A DNA stretch of 64,000 nt from Perilla frutescens (Eukaryota > Streptophyta > Magnoliopsida > Lamiales > Lamiaceae). The first letter of the stretch is position 1; every line of letters starts with the position of its first letter. The stretch is from contig BRKX01000002.1 in the NCBI GenBank assembly GCA_026008535.1, positions 34,463,501-34,527,500 of the forward strand, in the 5' to 3' direction. Of the stretch, positions 24,865-39,121 are shown piece after piece. Made by a program: the position numbers and the translations under genes. The notes under the pieces are model-generated. The model saw nothing but the letters and a program-made list of their open reading frames with translations, did no database searches and was not told the origin of the DNA.

Positions 24865-25030
24865 AGCATATGTGGTGTCCATCCCCCCCTCCCGTTTAGA
24901 TGTCGAGGGTAACCCGTAGCCGCTACCGTGGTGCGCACTGTAAACCTCGCCCTTATGTAATAGCCTGCAAACCTACATAGGGGAGATAAACCACACTTGG
25001 CTCACACCAAGTGGTGTTGGTAATACTATC
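24865..25030. repeat. GC-richer SINE-like repeat
   Basis: About 160 bp with a different composition from the flanks, including 'gagggtaacccgtagccgct', 'gtgcgcactgtaaacc', 'gcaaacctacatagg' and 'ccacacttggctcacacc'. I believe this is an interspersed repeat of plant genomes. No second copy occurs in the window and no termini are seen. Confidence 0.3.
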
Positions 25031-25039
25031 AAAATATGC

Positions 25040-26090
25040 TTAATTAATTTGACCAATGGCCACATATATGATGTAGAAAAAAAAATCCATGTTTAGGATT
25101 AAGCGGGATAATAGGAAGCGTGTATAAAAAGTCCATAGGAGTTTTTATTCTATATTTTATTTTTCAATGTCAGTTTTGTGTGTGTTAATTTAATTTATAA
25201 ATATTAATTAGGGTTAATTTTGCTCAGAAGATATATTTATTTTTAAATATGTAATTTTAATTAATACTTGGTTATTACACTGCATAATTATAATTTTTAA
25301 TTTTTAATTTATTATTATTTTTAAATAATGTTGATTAGGGTTGAATATGTTATAACTAATTTTTATTTTTTAACAATTATTATTAAATTCAGAAATTAAT
25401 AGGTTTAATGTAACACATAACGTGTAATAGGGGATTCGGAGTCTAAAATGCATGTGTATAAAGTATATTAATAGTACCGTTTAAACGGGCCGTACACATT
25501 TTCTTAAGATTAACATTTTTTTATATAATTAATACAATATGCGACTTTCTTACACAAAATTACATTTCATCTCATTATAGGTACTTATCGTTTTCAATGT
25601 TAATTAATCAACTTATTAAATTAATCACTCTTAATTGTCAAGTTGATTAGATTCACGTGGCTTAAAAACTATGCACGTAAACATGTAGGAGCCATGAAAC
25701 GATGTGATGCACGTGACTTCTAGCTAACTCGATCAAATCGTAATGCGCAAGAAATTATTTATTTTATATTTTGTTGATTGTTTTAAAATGTGATCGAGAG
25801 TGAATCACGCTATATAATTAATTACTTTATATATTCAAAGAAAAATATTTGTTGTTAAAAAACAAAACTCGATCTATTAATTATGATGTTTACGAGTGGA
25901 ACAATTGAATTAATTATTAGTGTGGGACATTGTCACATTGATTATTTAAGATTTGAATGTTTATAATTAATGTTGGTTGATTGCTGTCCAAAGCCTTTTC
26001 GTGAAAAGTGGGTTTGAGGAGTTTTTTTGACTAATTAGCTTCTTTAATTTATTCAGACAAACATGATATAATAATGATTAAGTATGTTAT
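25040..26090. other. AT-rich intergenic DNA
   Basis: No supportable gene or element was recognised. Confidence 0.35.
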
Positions 26091-26100
26091 GTCAGTGGTT

Positions 26101-26212
26101 TTTTTTTTTACTCACATACCCGATCTGTGGTATTGAGGATATTCGAATTTATGACTTTTAGTCTCCAAGCAACCTCACTCCACCACTAGCCCATCCCCAC
26201 CGGACTATGTCG
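26101..26212 (-). mobile_element. tRNA-derived SINE, copy B
   Basis: A reverse-oriented copy of the element at 3984. Poly(T) comes first (the A-tail), then cccgatctgtggtattgagg, a B-box-like gatattcgaattt, and the A-box complement ccaccactagcccatccccaccgg. 'tatgtc' on both sides (about 26089 and 26205) may be a worn target duplication. Confidence 0.75.
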
Positions 26213-27959
<1,747 letters not shown>

Positions 27960-27960
<1 letters not shown>

Positions 27961-29570
27961 TATTTAATCGGTAATTAAGTGATATACTAATTGAATTTCC
28001 AGCCTGATCGTATCTGTTACACTTCTTACAGTAGAACCGATGGTCTACTATTATCATTTTCTTATGACACTTCTTGCACGATACGTAGAACCACCCCTCA
28101 ACCTCATTAATTTGAACTACAGTTCCACAACAGCCACTCTATCCAAACAACACATTAAATCAATACTCATAGTAATAAAAATGTAAACTCAGCTACTGAT
28201 GTTTAGATTTATAAAGATTCAGTGATGTAATAACACGAACTTCATCAATCATCAGTTAGTTCTTGTATAGTTTTTAGAGAACTAACTCCAGTTGAAAGCT
28301 CTTCATTGATATTAGAGTTCGTTCCTTGTGAAATGCTACTTATAATATAAGTACTTAAGCTGGAATCAATAAGAAGTCTTTACAGCAAAAAAGTCCATTA
28401 GTTGTGATAGTACATTTAAAGTATATATATTTAAACATCTTACTCATATACATTTGCTTGAATTTAATAACTTCAGGTGCATCACTATTCAAAATAATTT
28501 TGATCACATGGTAAGCATTAGAAACCTTAATCATCCCTGCTAAAAATGAAAATTAGAATAAACCTGGCAACTGAATGTGTGATTAATATATGCAGTAACT
28601 TTTTTCAGCCTATATACATTATGTCCTGCTATTTGTTGGATACTTACCTTGGAACACACTTGGCCTACACATTTGTAGGATAATGATATTAAGTTCTTCC
28701 TTTTGTTCATTAAGTTAGTTGATACATTAATCGATATATTCCTCCCATAGTGAGCAGCAAAGCCTCTTCCCCCTTCATATCATGTGATACAATTTAATGG
28801 TCAGCTAAATTATTTGAAAAAAATATATAGAACAACAAAGAGTGTACGTAAGTCTTTTTTTTTACTCGGTGTCTTCTAAAATCATATCCATAACACGTTT
28901 TTAAATCCATTAGTCACTTCTCTTGGCTCGCTTCTTTGCTTGAGTACTTCAATAACATCTGTGATACATTTATAACATGAGTTGTTAGCTATTATATTAT
29001 AATATAAAGAACCAAAAGAAAAAAATAAAACTATAACTTTTACCAAAGGGTACAACATCTGCAATGTTTTCCATGGATATAACCTCATCAAATGTTTTGA
29101 AAGAGTAAATGAATTTTGGAAAGTTTTCATTTTCATCTTCAGATTCCTTACGGACATGTGTTCCACCCATGATTGTGGCTTTATACTTGTGTGTTGGTAT
29201 TCTGTACTTCGATGTATTGTGTGCAACAGCGAAGTTCTTTAAAGCATACAACAAACCTTCTTCAAACTTATTCTTGAATAAGTGTATTGATGAACGTGGA
29301 ACTGTTGCTTGAAACCTTACACCCTGCAGGGATAAGAAAAGCTTACACATGCACTTTTGTTGGTGTTTTTTACTTCATATATATAATTGTTTAGTATCTA
29401 TACATCATGAAAAATGCACTCGAATGTAGCTAATTCATTTCTATTGTTTGATGAAGGGACACCATAACATCAAATTAGTCTAGCTTTAATAGTTGTTGAG
29501 GTATGTGTTGATCGCAAATCATTGAATACAGACCGCATTGCCATTGTCGTGAGAGCAACAACCTTGAAGC
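27960..29570 (-). pseudogene. RPA1-like (replication protein A 70 kDa-like) pseudogene, copy 1
   Basis: Minus-strand exon remnants in the correct order for a plant RPA1-like protein. Exon 1 (about 29544-29404) gives MAMRSVFNDLRSTHTS..KARLI then a stop, then CYGVPSSNNRNELATFECIF. Exon 2 (29323-29044) gives GVRFQATVPR..LYALKNFAVAH..YRIPTHKYKATI. Exon 3 begins at 28958 with DVIEVLKQRSEPREVTNG. Later parts include LCCSLWEEYID..LNIIILQMCRPSVFQG (about 28650-28760), MIKVSNAYHVIKIILNSDAP (about 28440-28535), NINEELSTGVSSLKTIQEL (about 28240-28320), and a Cys4 zinc ribbon CKKC..FYCKKC (about 28030-28085). Together these are the OB-fold DNA-binding domains and the zinc-bearing C-terminal OB fold. Breaks: an in-frame TGA at 29472-29470 where Trp is usual, a frameshift near 28895 before VMDMILEDTE, and two TAA codons near 28720. 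Family role is single-strand DNA binding in replication and repair, or within Helitrons. Confidence 0.8.
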
Positions 29571-29599
29571 AACCTTCAATCTGCAAATTCAAAGATTCT

Positions 29600-30590
29600 G
29601 AAATGCTAAGTACTACAACAGAGCAGCAAAATCATAAATACTCCAAATCCATATTTAACTTAAATGCAGATTTATAAATCATTTTATGTATGTAAATGAG
29701 AAAGCAGAACATGAATTATTCTATATATAAATGCTAAAAGCAGGATTGTTGTGGAATGTAAATATGTAAGCAAAAAAATTGAATCACCAATCTAGAGTTG
29801 TGAAATGTTGAATTTTTATGAGAGGTGAGTAGGGATGGGAGAGTAGTAAATTTAAATTGAATCTTGGTTATATAGATTATACTCTACTTAAATGGCTCCA
29901 AAATGAAATATTTGAATTTGAAATGGTTCAGTGAGGATTGACTCTGAAATTTAGGTGTAGTTGGTAAAGGAAGAATGGCTATGTTTACTTGTTTGACATA
30001 CCATCATGTTCTATTTAAGTAGTCTTTTCAAATTTTTTATTTTTATTTTTCATGCATGCATGTATTGGAAACACATTTGGGCGGGATATTTGGGAGGGAA
30101 TGATAGCTAGACAACTTTGTTTTAGTATATACATATAGATTTATTGTTGTGAGAAATGAGATATATATCAATTGTATCAATGGCCATACTCTTTGACCAA
30201 GTAGAGCCCACGTGTCATGTTGTCGTTAATATTGTTTCAACCATTATTAATCTTTCTTCAACAAATTAAAACATACTAATTATAGTGAAAAAAAACCTCA
30301 TGGGACACTATTTAAATACTAGCTACCTATTTGCTACGGCGCTGACGAATTCCAATTCAAATTAAGTGTTTCTGATCTTGTAAATAATTAACATGCAAGT
30401 TGTGAATTGTAATTGATGTCTAATTACCCTCTATACTCGAGCAAAAATAGCAACTAAGTCTTACTCCTACACTATTTCTAAATAAGGGAATCGCTTTTTT
30501 GGTATCTTATATTTCTCATCTTATTAATTTTAGTATTTTGCGCATGCTAAAATGATAATAACAATACATATTATTTCACTTTTAATCTCA
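29600..30590. other. Intergenic DNA between the two RPA1-like copies
   Basis: AT-rich with no coding homology that I can see. It ends at the Helitron-type terminus at 30592. Confidence 0.35.
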
Positions 30591-30591
30591 A

Positions 30592-30618
30592 CTAGTACTG
30601 CACCCGTGTAATGCACGG
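30592..30618 (-). mobile_element. Helitron 3' terminus (hairpin + CTAG)
   Basis: On the minus strand, CCGTGCATTACACGG (30618-30604) folds into a 5-6 bp stem. It is followed by 8 nt (gtgcagta) and CTAG (30595-30592), then T in the flank. This is the standard Helitron 3' end. The element would lie to the right (higher coordinates), so it would contain RPA1-like copy 2. A possible 5' end lies near 32100 or 32218, where the minus strand reads TCTCTTAATATATAG. The A normally found just before TC is absent there, so the start is uncertain. Confidence 0.65.
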
Positions 30619-30764
30619 AGAGTGGGGTACACATTTAAATTTTTATTAAAATATGATCACAATAAAAAAAATTGTTTCAATTATCTTACTGAAACAAAAT
30701 CCATGCATAGTGTAAAATATAAATCATGAATTGAAGTATAATTTACATCTTCAATATAAATCAT

Positions 30765-31334
30765 GAATTGGTAGGACATCCGTTACGTTATATTTCTCGA
30801 GGTTCAGAGTGTTTTTCAACTTTTCCAATAATGTCTATTATAATAAAAAATTATATATATTAGTAAAATAAAAAAATATAAACAACATAAACTGAAATTT
30901 TAATATTAAGTGTAGTTAATACCAAAAGGCAAACCCTCATCAAATGGACCAACTCTTGTAAAGATGTGAAATCTCAAAATTGGAACATCTAGTGTGGAAA
31001 ACCTTCATCCACGATGGGATAAAGAGATGAATTTGAACAAATATTGGGTTGTTCTATATTTCATCCTATTATCTTGTATATCGAAAAATTGAAAAGCGTA
31101 TAAACCGCCTTCCACAAATTCGATATTAAACCGCTCGAGATTTGACTTCCTCATGGTACTGTGTATATGGTCACCGACACGATCATGGAGAATTATCTTA
31201 AGAGTTGGTTTAGCATGCGATCTTTCATACGGTGGTTGTTCGTACATACGAACAACCCTAAGTTTCAATATCAATTCATATATGGAATTACCGGTTTCCC
31301 TAACCTTCTCAACTAAACTGAAAAATTGAGACAT
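30765..31334 (-). pseudogene. RPA1-like pseudogene, copy 2 (N-terminal OB fold and start of exon 2)
   Basis: An uninterrupted frame from the ATG at 31334 reads MSQFFSLVEKVRETGN..LKLRVVRMYEQPP..LKIILHDRVGDHIHSTMRK..FVEGGLYAFQFFDIQ..YRTTQYLFKF, a plant RPA1-like N-terminal DNA-binding OB fold. It hits TGA at about 31005. The same frame resumes as RFSTLDVPILRFHIFTRVGP to a GT donor near 30920, at the same place as in copy 1. The next exon begins at 30834 with DIIGKVEKHSEPREI and then TAA. Later domains, including the zinc ribbon, are absent. It lies about 150 bp upstream of a Helitron 3' end, which suits an RPA gene carried by a Helitron. Copy 1 has an extra intron inside the first OB fold, so the two are old paralogues, not a recent tandem duplication. 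Confidence 0.75.
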
Positions 31335-31859
31335 GAAGTTATGATTTGGAATGAATTAATTTCTTGTAAAATGCAATAGAGCGTTTGATTTGTACGCGTA
31401 GCATACAGATCTATTTATAAAATCGCACGAAGAAAAATATTTATGGAATGAATTGAATTTTTTGATGAATTGGATTTGTTCCATTATATATGGTTTATAT
31501 GTGCACACAAATCTCTAAAATATATGTGATAATATATATCTTTAACGTGTGAAAATTAATGAGGATATATTCATATATATTATATTATACATAGTAGATT
31601 AATAGATATCATTAGATAATATTGCGGGGAATATCTTATTAATGTGGAGATGATTATACAACATTCACATTGAGATATTGCAGATTTTATAAATGAATTA
31701 AAAAAATTCGTTTCATGAAGTGCGTGTATTATCAGTAGAATTTTTAAGGGGAATATTTAATTAGATTAGGTTCATTATATGTGATTTATATATCCTCAAT
31801 CAAATATTTGGTCCTAGATACCATTCTCATTTAATATTTCATATATTAATTCCTAATAT

Positions 31860-32240
31860 AAATAGATATAGTGTGTGTATATATAATCAAATTTATCCAT
31901 ATATAATATAAATATATACACAAATTGCTAATATTAATATTAATATTTCACGGCTGAGAGTTGTTCATCTCTAATATTAATATTCATATATTAATTCCTA
32001 ATATAAATAGATATGGTGTCTATGTATATATATAATGAAATTTATCTATCCTAATATATATCACTAATATTATATGTACGTAATCTATATATTAAGAGAA
32101 AATATTAGCTTCTCAATTAGTATAAATAGATACGGTGTCTATGTATATATATATAATGAAAGTTATCTATCCTAATATCTATCACTAAATTATACATACG
32201 TAATCTATATATTAAGAGAAAATATTAGTTGCTCAATTAG
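31860..32240. repeat. Tandem duplication, ~115-bp unit
   Basis: 32007-32118 and 32121-32238 are near-identical. Both carry 'ggtgtctatgtatatat', 'tatctatcctaatat', 'cgtaatctatatattaagag' and 'aaaatattag'. A shorter related stretch lies near 31865-31915. Non-coding. The unit ends coincide with the candidate Helitron 5' end. Confidence 0.65.
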
Positions 32241-32959
32241 GAATAGTGATTTGGGCGGGAAAAATTGTTATTTCTATTTCTGATAACTATCTTACTTTTA
32301 GATAATATATAGATTACTAGCAATAACCAATTTTCATGATGAAAGACAAGTCCAAAATGCAAAACCTATCTAGGTTCCTGACATAATTATTTAATCATCT
32401 GCCGTCGAGCGATCAACTTAGACCATGGTTGCAACCCTGACATTGGGCTTCTAAAACCCTCCATCAATTTTCCATTCAACCTCGCATTGATGTTCTAATC
32501 TTGACTCAAAACCCTCGTAGAGATTCGCATGGTTACAATCGGAATTAGATCCTCCTTATAATTTTGTATCTTGATATGATTTTTGTGGGACCATATCCTC
32601 TATTTCAAAATAAAATTTCATCCTAGATAATTATGACCATGAGTTTACCTCCATGTGTATTTTAGAAATTCCTTAGTTATTGCTACTCATTTTAAATTGA
32701 TAAAACTATAAAAAAAAATTAAAATACATTATAGTTATTATTATTTTTTAAAGAAAAACACATTGTAATGGGCTTAGGATCCGTGTAGAACTCGATCTAC
32801 TTGACTAGTTCATGTGAGCACCATGTGATCTCATTAGTTTAATTACTCTCCCACCTTTTTTCAATTAATTATTTGAAGCATAGGGCTTTTTTGGCAACTT
32901 CTCCGGTTCTTAATTATTGTTAGCGGTTACGAATAATTGCATATTGATAGAAGAGATAT

Positions 32960-33450
32960 ATTGTACCTATCGTTGCAAAGGAACAGAGCCGCTCGTTAGC
33001 TATTCAGAGTTCGGTTCGAAAATTTTTTATTTATAATCTAAATGAGCCGAGCTCACGCTTAGTAGTATTCGGCCCGGCAAGCTCGCGAACACATTCGAGC
33101 TCCAACTTAATCGAACATGCTCACTTACATGTTCGTTAATATTATAAATATTTCAAACAAGTAAATTAAATAAATTCTTTTTTTCGAGCTCGGGCTTGAA
33201 TATATAAATTAAAATAGCTTTTTTTTTTCGAGCATTGGAGCTCAGACTTGATTAGTAAATTTTCGAGCATTTCACGAACCGAGCTCAAGCCGAATTCAAA
33301 CATGATAAATATTTGTCGAGCAGAGCTTGAACAAGAGGAAAAAAGTTCGAATCTGACTCGAGCCAAACTCGAGTTTGAATATTCCTTAACAAGTCGAGCT
33401 TGAGCATCAGGGTATTCGCCTCGATTTGATTCGTTTAGAGCCCTAACTAT
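32960..33450. repeat. Degenerate 'GAGCTCGA'-type repeat
   Basis: About 450 bp with many copies of gagct / agctcg / tcgag words (for example gagccgagctcac and caagtcgagcttgagc), a well-known composition class of plant interspersed repeats. A related segment lies at about 62760-63170. The 66-codon minus-strand frame inside it is not supported as a gene. Confidence 0.5.
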
Positions 33451-35500
33451 ACCTCGTAAAATATCCGAAATTCTATTTTCACCATTGATCCCAAGATATA
33501 CATTTTTTACAACAACATTAATTATATATTAAACTTTATTTGGAATGTATCAACTAATAATTTATAGAACTAGGCTTATATATATTTGCGTGGTATGTTC
33601 CATTTGCGTGGTATTTTTCATTTCTTGTGAAATTTGTCTCGTATATGACATTTAACTCACAGATGGATTGAATCAAACAAAAGATACTCATGGATGGATT
33701 ATTCTAAGTCCTCTATATTTTTCAAATTTATTGTTATATATTATGCATCGATACATACAATATGACCATAACAAAATTGACGTATGATAAAAATAAACAA
33801 CTCACACCTTCAAAAGTGTTTTGTATGGTGTAAGAAAATTTAAGTAAACACTAAAAACTAGTGTCTCTTATTATACCCAACGTAGCGTAATAAAATATTT
33901 TGGTGACCATACAATGAAATTAAAGTCTTGCGGGAAGAAAGCAACCACTACTATACATTCGTTGCAAGTCCAAATTAATTAAAATTACAGTAGAAGGTTT
34001 ATTTGAGAGAGTTGTCTTAAATTAATTAGGTTAACTTCCACGCTTTTCATGACATATAGTAATTACGATCAATTAATAAATAGGCAAGCGTGGAACTCGA
34101 TCAAGTGAGATGGTGGTGTTGAAATCATCAAATTGAACTGAAATATTTAATCTGGGTATTGTAAAATGCATCATCTGTGACCTATGTATTAATGTAATAT
34201 TTTAATTTGAAATTAAGAATTTCTTCTTATTAAAATATACCCTTGCACATATCCCAAAAGATTTACATAGCTCTCCTCCCTTTCCATCCCCCCTTCCCAA
34301 TTTACCTTCCTTGTTTTACAGGGTGAGCTCCATTCGTGTCGAAGTAAGAAGTAAGGTCGTATTATCAAATACTTTATTTATAGTATCTGTTTTTTAAAAA
34401 ATTTCAACAAAACATATAGGGGATCATCTGAGGCGGCCCTAAGGGCGTGCTCGAGGTGCGCCGCACAGGGGCCTTCGAATTATAAGACACCAAAATTTAT
34501 ATATATATGTAATATTATTAGTTTAGTTTTGATTTTCGAATAAAAAAAATTATGTATACTAAGTCAATTATAATTTTAAAACTTTAATCCATTACTTAAA
34601 AAAAATGTTTTAGTCAAATTAAGTTTAACCTACGTTTATAAAAATATATTAAAATAGTTGTAGGCTTGTATCCCATTAATTGAAAATCCCTACATTATTT
34701 TGAACTTTTAGGGTATTAATTAAGAATATGCCTTTTTTGAGACCTCCAATTGAATTAAGAGTATGTTTTTTTTTTAACTCTCCAATTCAATTCAAACTCT
34801 TTCAAAATTAATTATTTCATCTATATCATAGATCAAGTAATTGGATTGCTAAAAAAAAAGATTTGATCAATTCACTTCATATGAAAAGCACTTTGATTTT
34901 TTTTTCTTCTTCTAATAAATTGAATATACTAGATGATGCTACTTTAAAAGCAAATTGTGAAAATATTGTTAATATTCTAAAGCATGGAGAGTTTAGTGAT
35001 CTAGATAGTTAAAAGTTGTTTCAAACACATTACAATATCTTTTACTAAAACAAGAAAATATAGGTCTAGATATATTAACTTACGTAAAGAGGCTAAATAG
35101 TTGTCATAATGCATTTATTGCTTATAAAATTTTATTAATATAATCATATATGTTCAGTATAAAATGAGTTTTTCAAAATTAAAAATACTGAAATCTAATT
35201 TGTGTTCGACCATATCACAACAAATTAAGATTGAATGGATTTGTTTTGATATCCATGAATGCGATTTGCTATAAAATATTAATTATGAAAAATTTAAAAG
35301 CGAGTTTGCTTCCAAAAATATTTAGAAAAAATATCTTTAATGGATGTTGTTTAAAGTAAATTTTTCTTTTGTTCAAAAATTGTTCAAAAATGATAATGAA
35401 CTCATAAGTTGAATGATTTTGAAGTCTTCATGATTTTGAACATATGTGACATATTTCATGATTTTGTACATCAAAGATAGTTTGGAGAGACTTTTTTTTA
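33451..35500. other. AT-rich intergenic DNA
   Basis: No gene was recognised. A slightly GC-rich patch at 34425-34480 (gaggcggccctaagggcgtg) resembles an end fragment of a DNA transposon but has no partner. Confidence 0.35.
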
Positions 35501-35505
35501 TGCGT

Positions 35506-36516
35506 AAGGTCCAATTTAGTCCTACAACTATACCTGAAATCTTAGTTTAGTCCCGAAATAAAATTTTGGCTCAAATTGATCCCTCAATTTTTTAAAAGGT
35601 ATCACGCTAATCCGTCTGTTAGTCCCTAAACTAATTTCCGTAAACGTCTGTTACTACCGATGTTAATTTAAGAAAAAAAGGTCCACTTGGTCCTACAACT
35701 ATACTCGAAAATCTCAATTTGATCCTGAAATAATATTTTTTGATCCAATTGTAATCGTTTAATGTGGAATATTTTAGTCTCATTTTCACTTTATTAATAA
35801 TTTTATTATCTGACTATTCTTTTTTATTTTTTATTAATTAATAAAGTGTATGATTAATTTGAAGAAGGTCTCGTGATATTCAAATGATTGTATATGATAT
35901 AATTAATAATTGTATATGTTTCTTTTCAATGTCAATATAATTAATGATATTATAATGAATATAATATTCATCAATAAACTTATTTGGATTTGTGATATGA
36001 TCGAATCGATATAAACTTACTAGTTTTCTTCTTGTAATAATCATGAAATAATAATATTAGAATTTTTGTCTTAGCTCATAATTATATATCATCATAATGG
36101 AATTATGTAGATTAGATAATTCCACAACTTAGTATTGGTTTCTAAAAATATTAAATTCTGACTGAAACTATTGAAAAAGACGCCCAAAACTTTCGGATCC
36201 ATAAATTGTACATGTGGTTTGGTACTGCCTCAAATAAATCTAAGTAGGGTTTAAGAAAAAAAAATTGAGTCCAATTCAGGCCAAAATTTTATTTCAGGAC
36301 TAAATTGAGATTTCGGGTATAAATTGTATGACCAACTTGGACTTTTTTCCTTAAATTAACATTGTTAGTGATGGACGTTGACGGAAATTAGTTTAAGGAC
36401 TAACGCAGGGATTAACGTGATACCTTCTAAAAAGTTGAAGGATCGATTTGGGTCAAAATTTTGTTTCGGGACCAAATTAAGATTTTGGTTATAGTTGTAG
36501 GACCAAATTGGACCTT
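35506..36516. mobile_element. Long-TIR MITE / foldback element (~1.0 kb)
   Basis: The left end AAGGTCCAATTTAGTCCTAC and the right end (reverse complement AAGGTCCAATTTGGTCCTAC) begin inverted arms of roughly 180-230 bp. The arms share 'caactata', 'aaattttg', 'ctaatttccgt' and 'aacgtc' in mirrored order. A second, partial repeat of the arm sits inside each end (about 35680 and 36330). Non-coding. No clear target duplication. Confidence 0.75.
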
Positions 36517-37150
36517 ATCTATGATATGCATTAGAAATTTAGACGATATGATTATGCTACTTTTACTATGCATTAATTTTACATTCAATAAATAGAGGCA
36601 CCATTTTTAAGATTCAAACATGGCACTTCAGATCTTGAGAGTCGGCCTAGGGTGTAATATTTGCATTTTACCTTAAAAATTGGTAAGTATATACTTATTT
36701 TATATTAATTGTCTAATCTTGAATATATGGGACCTCTTAAACCTAATATATTAAGAAAAAAATAAAGTACGTGTTTGAGATAAGTTTACTAATGATTGCC
36801 GACTTGCGGGAAGATTATTATTAAACAATTCATGCTTATCATCATGGAAACATCAAAACTTAAGACCAAAAGCTTAATTAGAAGCTTGGGATTTTTTTAA
36901 TCATCTGCAATACTTATATTCTTTATATAATGTCTACGGTGTAGTCCGCATTAATTACTTATTGTATTTTATTGTCATTTTCTAATAAAATATTTAACTA
37001 GTATCTATGGATGTCGGTATTCATTAATGTAATATAAATCAATAAAATATAATACATGATCAATTTTCACTTAAATATATTTAGTCGTATAGTACATGAA
37101 AATCCTCTTAAATTTGGGGAATCATATCGCTTTCTATAGTAAATACATAA

Positions 37151-37538
37151 AGGAGAAGTTGGGTGAAAATCAATTATAGTGTAGGAACTAGAACCACATC
37201 TCATACCATATAATTTTTAAAAATCAAAGGCCCATATTTGATTAAAAAGTTAGTGGTGATTCTGTAATATTTGAAAAGTTTTTTGGATAGGGACATTAAC
37301 GTAATTCGGTAATTCTTATAAAAAATACGAAGTGTTTGATAACATGATCGTTATGCTAATTAAGTATTATTATCATGCTAACGCAGAATTATCGTGATGC
37401 TAATTAAAGTTTTTTTATATTGTTAGCGAAAAAATATATTCTAATTTGATTTAATAAAACTCTAATTGGATGGAAGAAATCATAATTGGATGAAATAACC
37501 CTTAATTGGATGTGATAAGCCCTAAATGAGTCGGAACA

Positions 37539-37624
<86 letters not shown>

Positions 37625-39069
37625 ACACACACACACACACTACGTTAGCATTATGATCTTGATTCGTCAACACTATGAATAGACTATGTTAACATATGAC
37701 AATACTCTATCAACATACGTTATAAACCATACCTGGATGGAATAAACCAGAATAATCATTTAGAAACTAAAAAAGGAAAATTAAATTCAAAAAAATTAAT
37801 TATTAATCATAATTACATGGAATAAACCATAAGATGAAATAAACTATAATTGAGATTGAATAAACCCTAATCAATCTGTACTATGCTAGTATTATGATAA
37901 TTCATCGTTAGCAATGTGAATAAACTCTAATCAATTTGTACTATATTAGCATTATGGATCAAATAAGACATTTTTCCTAGTGTGAAAATTAGGACTGCAT
38001 CTAGATCATCCAAAAAATGATTTAATGTTTGAGATTTAATGGAAAAGATCATGGCAATTTTGTAAATAATAAGGCAAAAAATAAAGGAAAGATGGCTATT
38101 TTCGTCCAAACATTTAAAATTGATGATGCCAACAATTTTTTTAAAAAAATATATCATTTACGATGTCAGAAGGTAATGTTTAGATGAAAAATATGGACGA
38201 AAAATACAAAAGATAAACTTTTACGCATATCCAGGTTGTAAATGTTTTCATTAGCTTAAAATAATGCCTCGACAGCATTATGATAATGTGTGTTAACGTA
38301 TGCTAACGAAATATTTGTTATATGCTAACATATTGTATTCACTGTGCTAACGAAGAATTATCTAATATCAGCGTAGTATAAATTTATTAGTGTTTATTCA
38401 ATCTCAATTATGATTTATTTCATCTCAATAAGGGTTTATTCCATCTCAATTATATTTTATTCCATCTAATTATGATTAATAATTTCTTTTTTTTTTTAAT
38501 TTAATTTTCCCTTTTTAATTTCTAATTGATTATTAGAATTTATTCCATCCAATTATAGTTTATAACATATGTTTCCAGAGTATTGTCGTATGCTAACATA
38601 GTGTATTCACAATGCTAACGAAGCAAAATTATAATACTAGCGTAGTAAATATATATTATTGTTATAATTTATTCTGACTCATTTATGGTTTATCACATCC
38701 AATCAAGGTTTAGTTCATCCAATTAAGTTTTCTTCCATTCAATTACGTATAATTAAATCAAATTAGATTTATAATTATTTTTTAGAATACATTTTTGGCT
38801 AACTATATTAGAAAATTTTAATTAGCATCACGATAATGATTCGTTAGCATGATGATAATACTTCATTAGCATGACGCTCTGTTATCACATACTCCGTGAT
38901 TTTTATAAGAATTACTGAATTACATTAATGCCCCCACCTGATTTTTTTAAAAATATTACAGAATTGCCATGGCCCTTTCAAATCTAGACCTTTGATTTAT
39001 TTAGGATTGTATGGTGTGAAATACGGTCCTAGTTCTCACACTAGAATTGATTTTCACCTAACCCCTCCC

Positions 39070-39071
<2 letters not shown>
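37151..39071. mobile_element. Long-inverted-repeat element (~1.9 kb), arms ~350 bp
   Basis: The left arm from 37151 (AGGAGAAGTTGGGTGAAAAT.. AGTGTAGGAACTAG) matches the reverse complement of the right arm ending at 39071 (..GGGTTAGGTGAAAATCAATT..AGTGTGAGAACTAG). Similarity continues through 'attctgtaatattt', 'attaa.gtaatt', 'gataac' and 'tgctaattaaa' for about 350 bp. The interior is rich in 'atgctaacgaa' / 'gttagcattatgat' words and contains an (AAT)n and (CA)n tract. No coding capacity. Related copies lie at 44.3-46.7 kb and, more distantly, 41.8-42.9 and 17.7-18.6 kb. Confidence 0.75.
37540..37640 (+). repeat. (AAT)~27 followed by (CA)~9 microsatellite
   Basis: A pure trinucleotide run to about 37622, then (CA)n to 37640. 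The poly-Ile minus-strand frame across it is an artefact. Confidence 0.95.
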
Positions 39072-39075
<4 letters not shown>

Positions 39076-39112
<37 letters not shown>

Positions 39113-39121
39113 GTGTGTGTG
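39076..39121 (+). repeat. (TG)n microsatellite
   Basis: About 46 bp of TG repeat with one interruption, lying directly against the right end of the long-inverted-repeat element. Confidence 0.9.

Noticed and set aside
28882..29350. Two overlapping frames as intact RPA1-like genes
   Set aside because: The real exons need GT-AG joins and contain a stop upstream and a frameshift downstream, so it is a pseudogene.
37404..37673. Poly-isoleucine minus-strand frame
   Set aside because: An artefact of (AAT)n and (CA)n repeats.
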